A DNA stretch of 5,077 nt from Actinomycetes bacterium. GTDB lineage: Bacteria > Actinomycetota > Thermoleophilia > RBG-16-64-13. The position numbers and the translations under genes are program-made. The stretch's first letter is position 1; every line of letters begins with the position of its first letter. Below the pieces are notes generated by a model. It was not told where the DNA came from and did not search any database. It worked only from the letters and a program-made list of their open reading frames with translations. Below, piece after piece: positions 3,584 through 5,077 of this stretch. The DNA lies in NCBI GenBank assembly GCA_021815245.1, contig JAKAHF010000234.1:1-5077 (forward strand). Direction: 5' to 3'.

Positions 3584-5077
3584 ATGATCCCGATAACCGG
3601 CACCAATAGCGACCGCAACGCTCTATTAGGGGAGTTGAATGCGATAGCGCTCACCGAGCGCCTGCGCACCCTCAAAGAAGCGATGTTCACCGCCCCTCGC
3701 AAGGTCTCGGTGGCCAGAGCGCCGCTCGCGGTGGAGTCCTGGAAGGAGACCGAGGGCGAAGACATCGAGCTCCGCAGGGCCAGGCTGTTTGAGAAGGTCG
3801 TTGGGGGAGTGCCCATCGCCATCTACGACTTCGACGTGATCGTGGGCAGGGAGACGGAGCATCTTGTGGCCGCCTCGGTATTTCCTGACGAGCATGGTGA
3901 CGTCATTCCCGGTCTGTGGGCCGATGACAACGAGGTCGGCGGGTTGCTCTTCAAGGACGCTCTGTCGGCGGAAGACAAGGAGGTTCTGCGCGACAGTGTG
4001 CGCTTCTTTGCCGGCAAGACCGCGCCCGATCACGTCAAAGAGGCCTGGACAGCTCTCATGGGCACCTGGCCCGAAGACCTCACCGACGCCAAATGCACCG
4101 ACCCGACTCCCGATTCAGGCTACTACCCAGGCATCACGTGCCGGGGTATGTGGGAGCAGATCTTCGCCGGTGGTCTGCGGGCCGTCATAGAAGAGGCCAA
4201 GGCCTCGATCGAGCGGTTCACCGAGACCCGGGGCACCGATATCGACAAGATCTACTTCTGGCAGGCCGCCATCATCGTCTGCGAAGCGATGATAGGGTAC
4301 TCGCGCCGCTACGCCGTATTGGCGCGGGAGCTCGCCGCCACTCAGGCCGACGCCGGGCGCAAGGCGGAGCTCGAAGAGATCGCCGATATCTGTGAGCGCG
4401 TGCCGGAGTACCCGGCCCGGACCTTCCACGAGGCCCTTCAGTGCCTGAACATCATCATGGTCGGCAGGGGTTTGGAGGCCATGTATCCGCTGCTGGTCGG
4501 CAGGATGGACCAGTATCTCTGGCCCTACCTCGAAAAGGATCTCGAGTTTGGGCGCATCACCATGGAGAGGGCGGCCGAGTTGGTGGGCGGCGCGCTCGTC
4601 CTCTGGGGCATGAAGACCGTCATCCCCGTGGGCAAGACCCAGAAGGAGACGCATCAGTTCAGCTTCTCCATCAACAGCATCAACGTCGGTGGCGTCGACA
4701 GAGACGGCAACGACGCCACCAATCCGCTCAGCTACCTCATACTCCACATGGCCGGCCTCCTGCGGATGTCGTCGCCCACCGTCCTCGTCAATTGGAGCGC
4801 CAACACCCCGCATTCGCTGCTTCTGAAGGGTCTCGAGACCAATCTCAGAACCAAGGGGGGCATCCCTCTCTTTGAGAACAGCGATCACGTGGTCGCGTGC
4901 TTTGTCGAGGATTCCATCCCCGCCGAAGAGGCCAGGGAGTGGTACGGGCAGGGCTGTGTGACCCCTATCCTTTCGAACAAGATCGACCACAACGGCGCGC
5001 AGGGCAAAGGGGCCATCAACGTCGCTCTGATACTCGACCTGGCCCTACACCGGGGCGTCTCGCAGATCACGGGCAAG
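3584..5077 (+). CDS. Glycyl radical enzyme (pyruvate formate-lyase-like), C-terminus outside window
   Basis: An open frame of 498 codons with no stop runs off the right edge. The N-terminus LTERLRTLKEAM, then ESWKETEGED and RRARLFEKVV, is the classic start of glycyl radical enzymes; GGVDRDGNDATNPLSYLIL (369-387) is their conserved barrel motif, and QGCVTP (456-461) holds the predicted catalytic Cys458. The glycine-radical loop (usually R-V-x-G-Y) should lie about 300 residues further on and is not visible. It starts 27 nt after the activase, with GAGG/AGGG as weak ribosome sites. Several positions differ from the dehydratase, choline lyase and hydroxyphenylacetate decarboxylase branch: GCVT where those have GCxE, GIT (183-185) where a GH is usual, and VNWS (402-405) where V-R-x-H is usual. 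Pyruvate formate-lyase is unlikely, as it has adjacent Cys-Cys. The reaction is therefore unassigned; an uncharacterised subgroup is likely. Confidence 0.93.
   Translation, partial: MIPITGTNSDRNALLGELNAIALTERLRTLKEAMFTAPRKVSVARAPLAVESWKETEGEDIELRRARLFEKVVGGVPIAIYDFDVIVGRETEHLVAASVFPDEHGDVIPGLWADDNEVGGLLFKDALSAEDKEVLRDSVRFFAGKTAPDHVKEAWTALMGTWPEDLTDAKCTDPTPDSGYYPGITCRGMWEQIFAGGLRAVIEEAKASIERFTETRGTDIDKIYFWQAAIIVCEAMIGYSRRYAVLARELAATQADAGRKAELEEIADICERVPEYPARTFHEALQCLNIIMVGRGLEAMYPLLVGRMDQYLWPYLEKDLEFGRITMERAAELVGGALVLWGMKTVIPVGKTQKETHQFSFSINSINVGGVDRDGNDATNPLSYLILHMAGLLRMSSPTVLVNWSANTPHSLLLKGLETNLRTKGGIPLFENSDHVVACFVEDSIPAEEAREWYGQGCVTPILSNKIDHNGAQGKGAINVALILDLALHRGVSQITGK

Noticed and set aside
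4115..4990. 291-codon open frame on the minus strand
   Set aside because: It is antisense to the glycyl radical enzyme, whose conserved motifs span the same bases; a codon-bias shadow.
1..5077. CRISPR arrays, tRNA/rRNA genes, transposases or attachment repeats
   Set aside because: No spaced direct repeats, tRNA-like folds, rRNA segments or transposase motifs were seen on either strand.

Overview
This is a high-GC window (roughly 60 % by eye) with bacterial gene layout: short intergenic gaps, ATGA overlaps and good Shine-Dalgarno sites. A glycyl radical enzyme with its activase means anaerobic metabolism, because glycyl radicals are destroyed by oxygen. High GC, PadR/DUF2812 and IclR regulators, and an Old Yellow Enzyme-type reductase next to a glycyl radical locus would suit an anaerobic actinobacterium (for example Coriobacteriia). 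That placement is an inference; no marker gene here proves it.

Layout. (1) Positions 1-83, minus strand: the first 27 codons of an Old Yellow Enzyme / 2,4-dienoyl-CoA reductase-type flavoenzyme that runs off the left edge. (2) 84-261: a divergent regulatory region with a clear promoter overlapped by two matching 21-bp palindromes spaced 30 bp apart. (3) 262-1145, plus strand: a two-gene operon of a PadR repressor and a DUF2812 membrane protein, joined by an ATGA overlap. (4) 1146-1219: a convergent gap with two overlapping GC-rich hairpins. (5) 1220-2014, minus strand: an IclR-family regulator. (6) 2015-2187: a divergent control region with a candidate promoter, a candidate operator and a hairpin that contains the whole ribosome binding site of the next gene. 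(7) 2188-5077, plus strand: a three-gene operon of a small cupin-like protein, a glycyl radical enzyme activase, and the first 498 residues of a glycyl radical enzyme that runs off the right edge.

The right half reads as one catabolic locus. The IclR protein probably senses a small acid or aromatic compound and controls the divergent operon; the activase would install the glycyl radical on the enzyme encoded just after it. The enzyme has the usual glycyl radical fold signatures and a catalytic cysteine (Cys458), but the positions that carry Glu, His and Arg in the well-studied dehydratase/lyase branch read differently here (GCVT, GIT and VNWS). Together with the cupin partner, this makes the locus a candidate for an uncharacterised glycyl radical reaction. 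The substrate cannot be named from this window.
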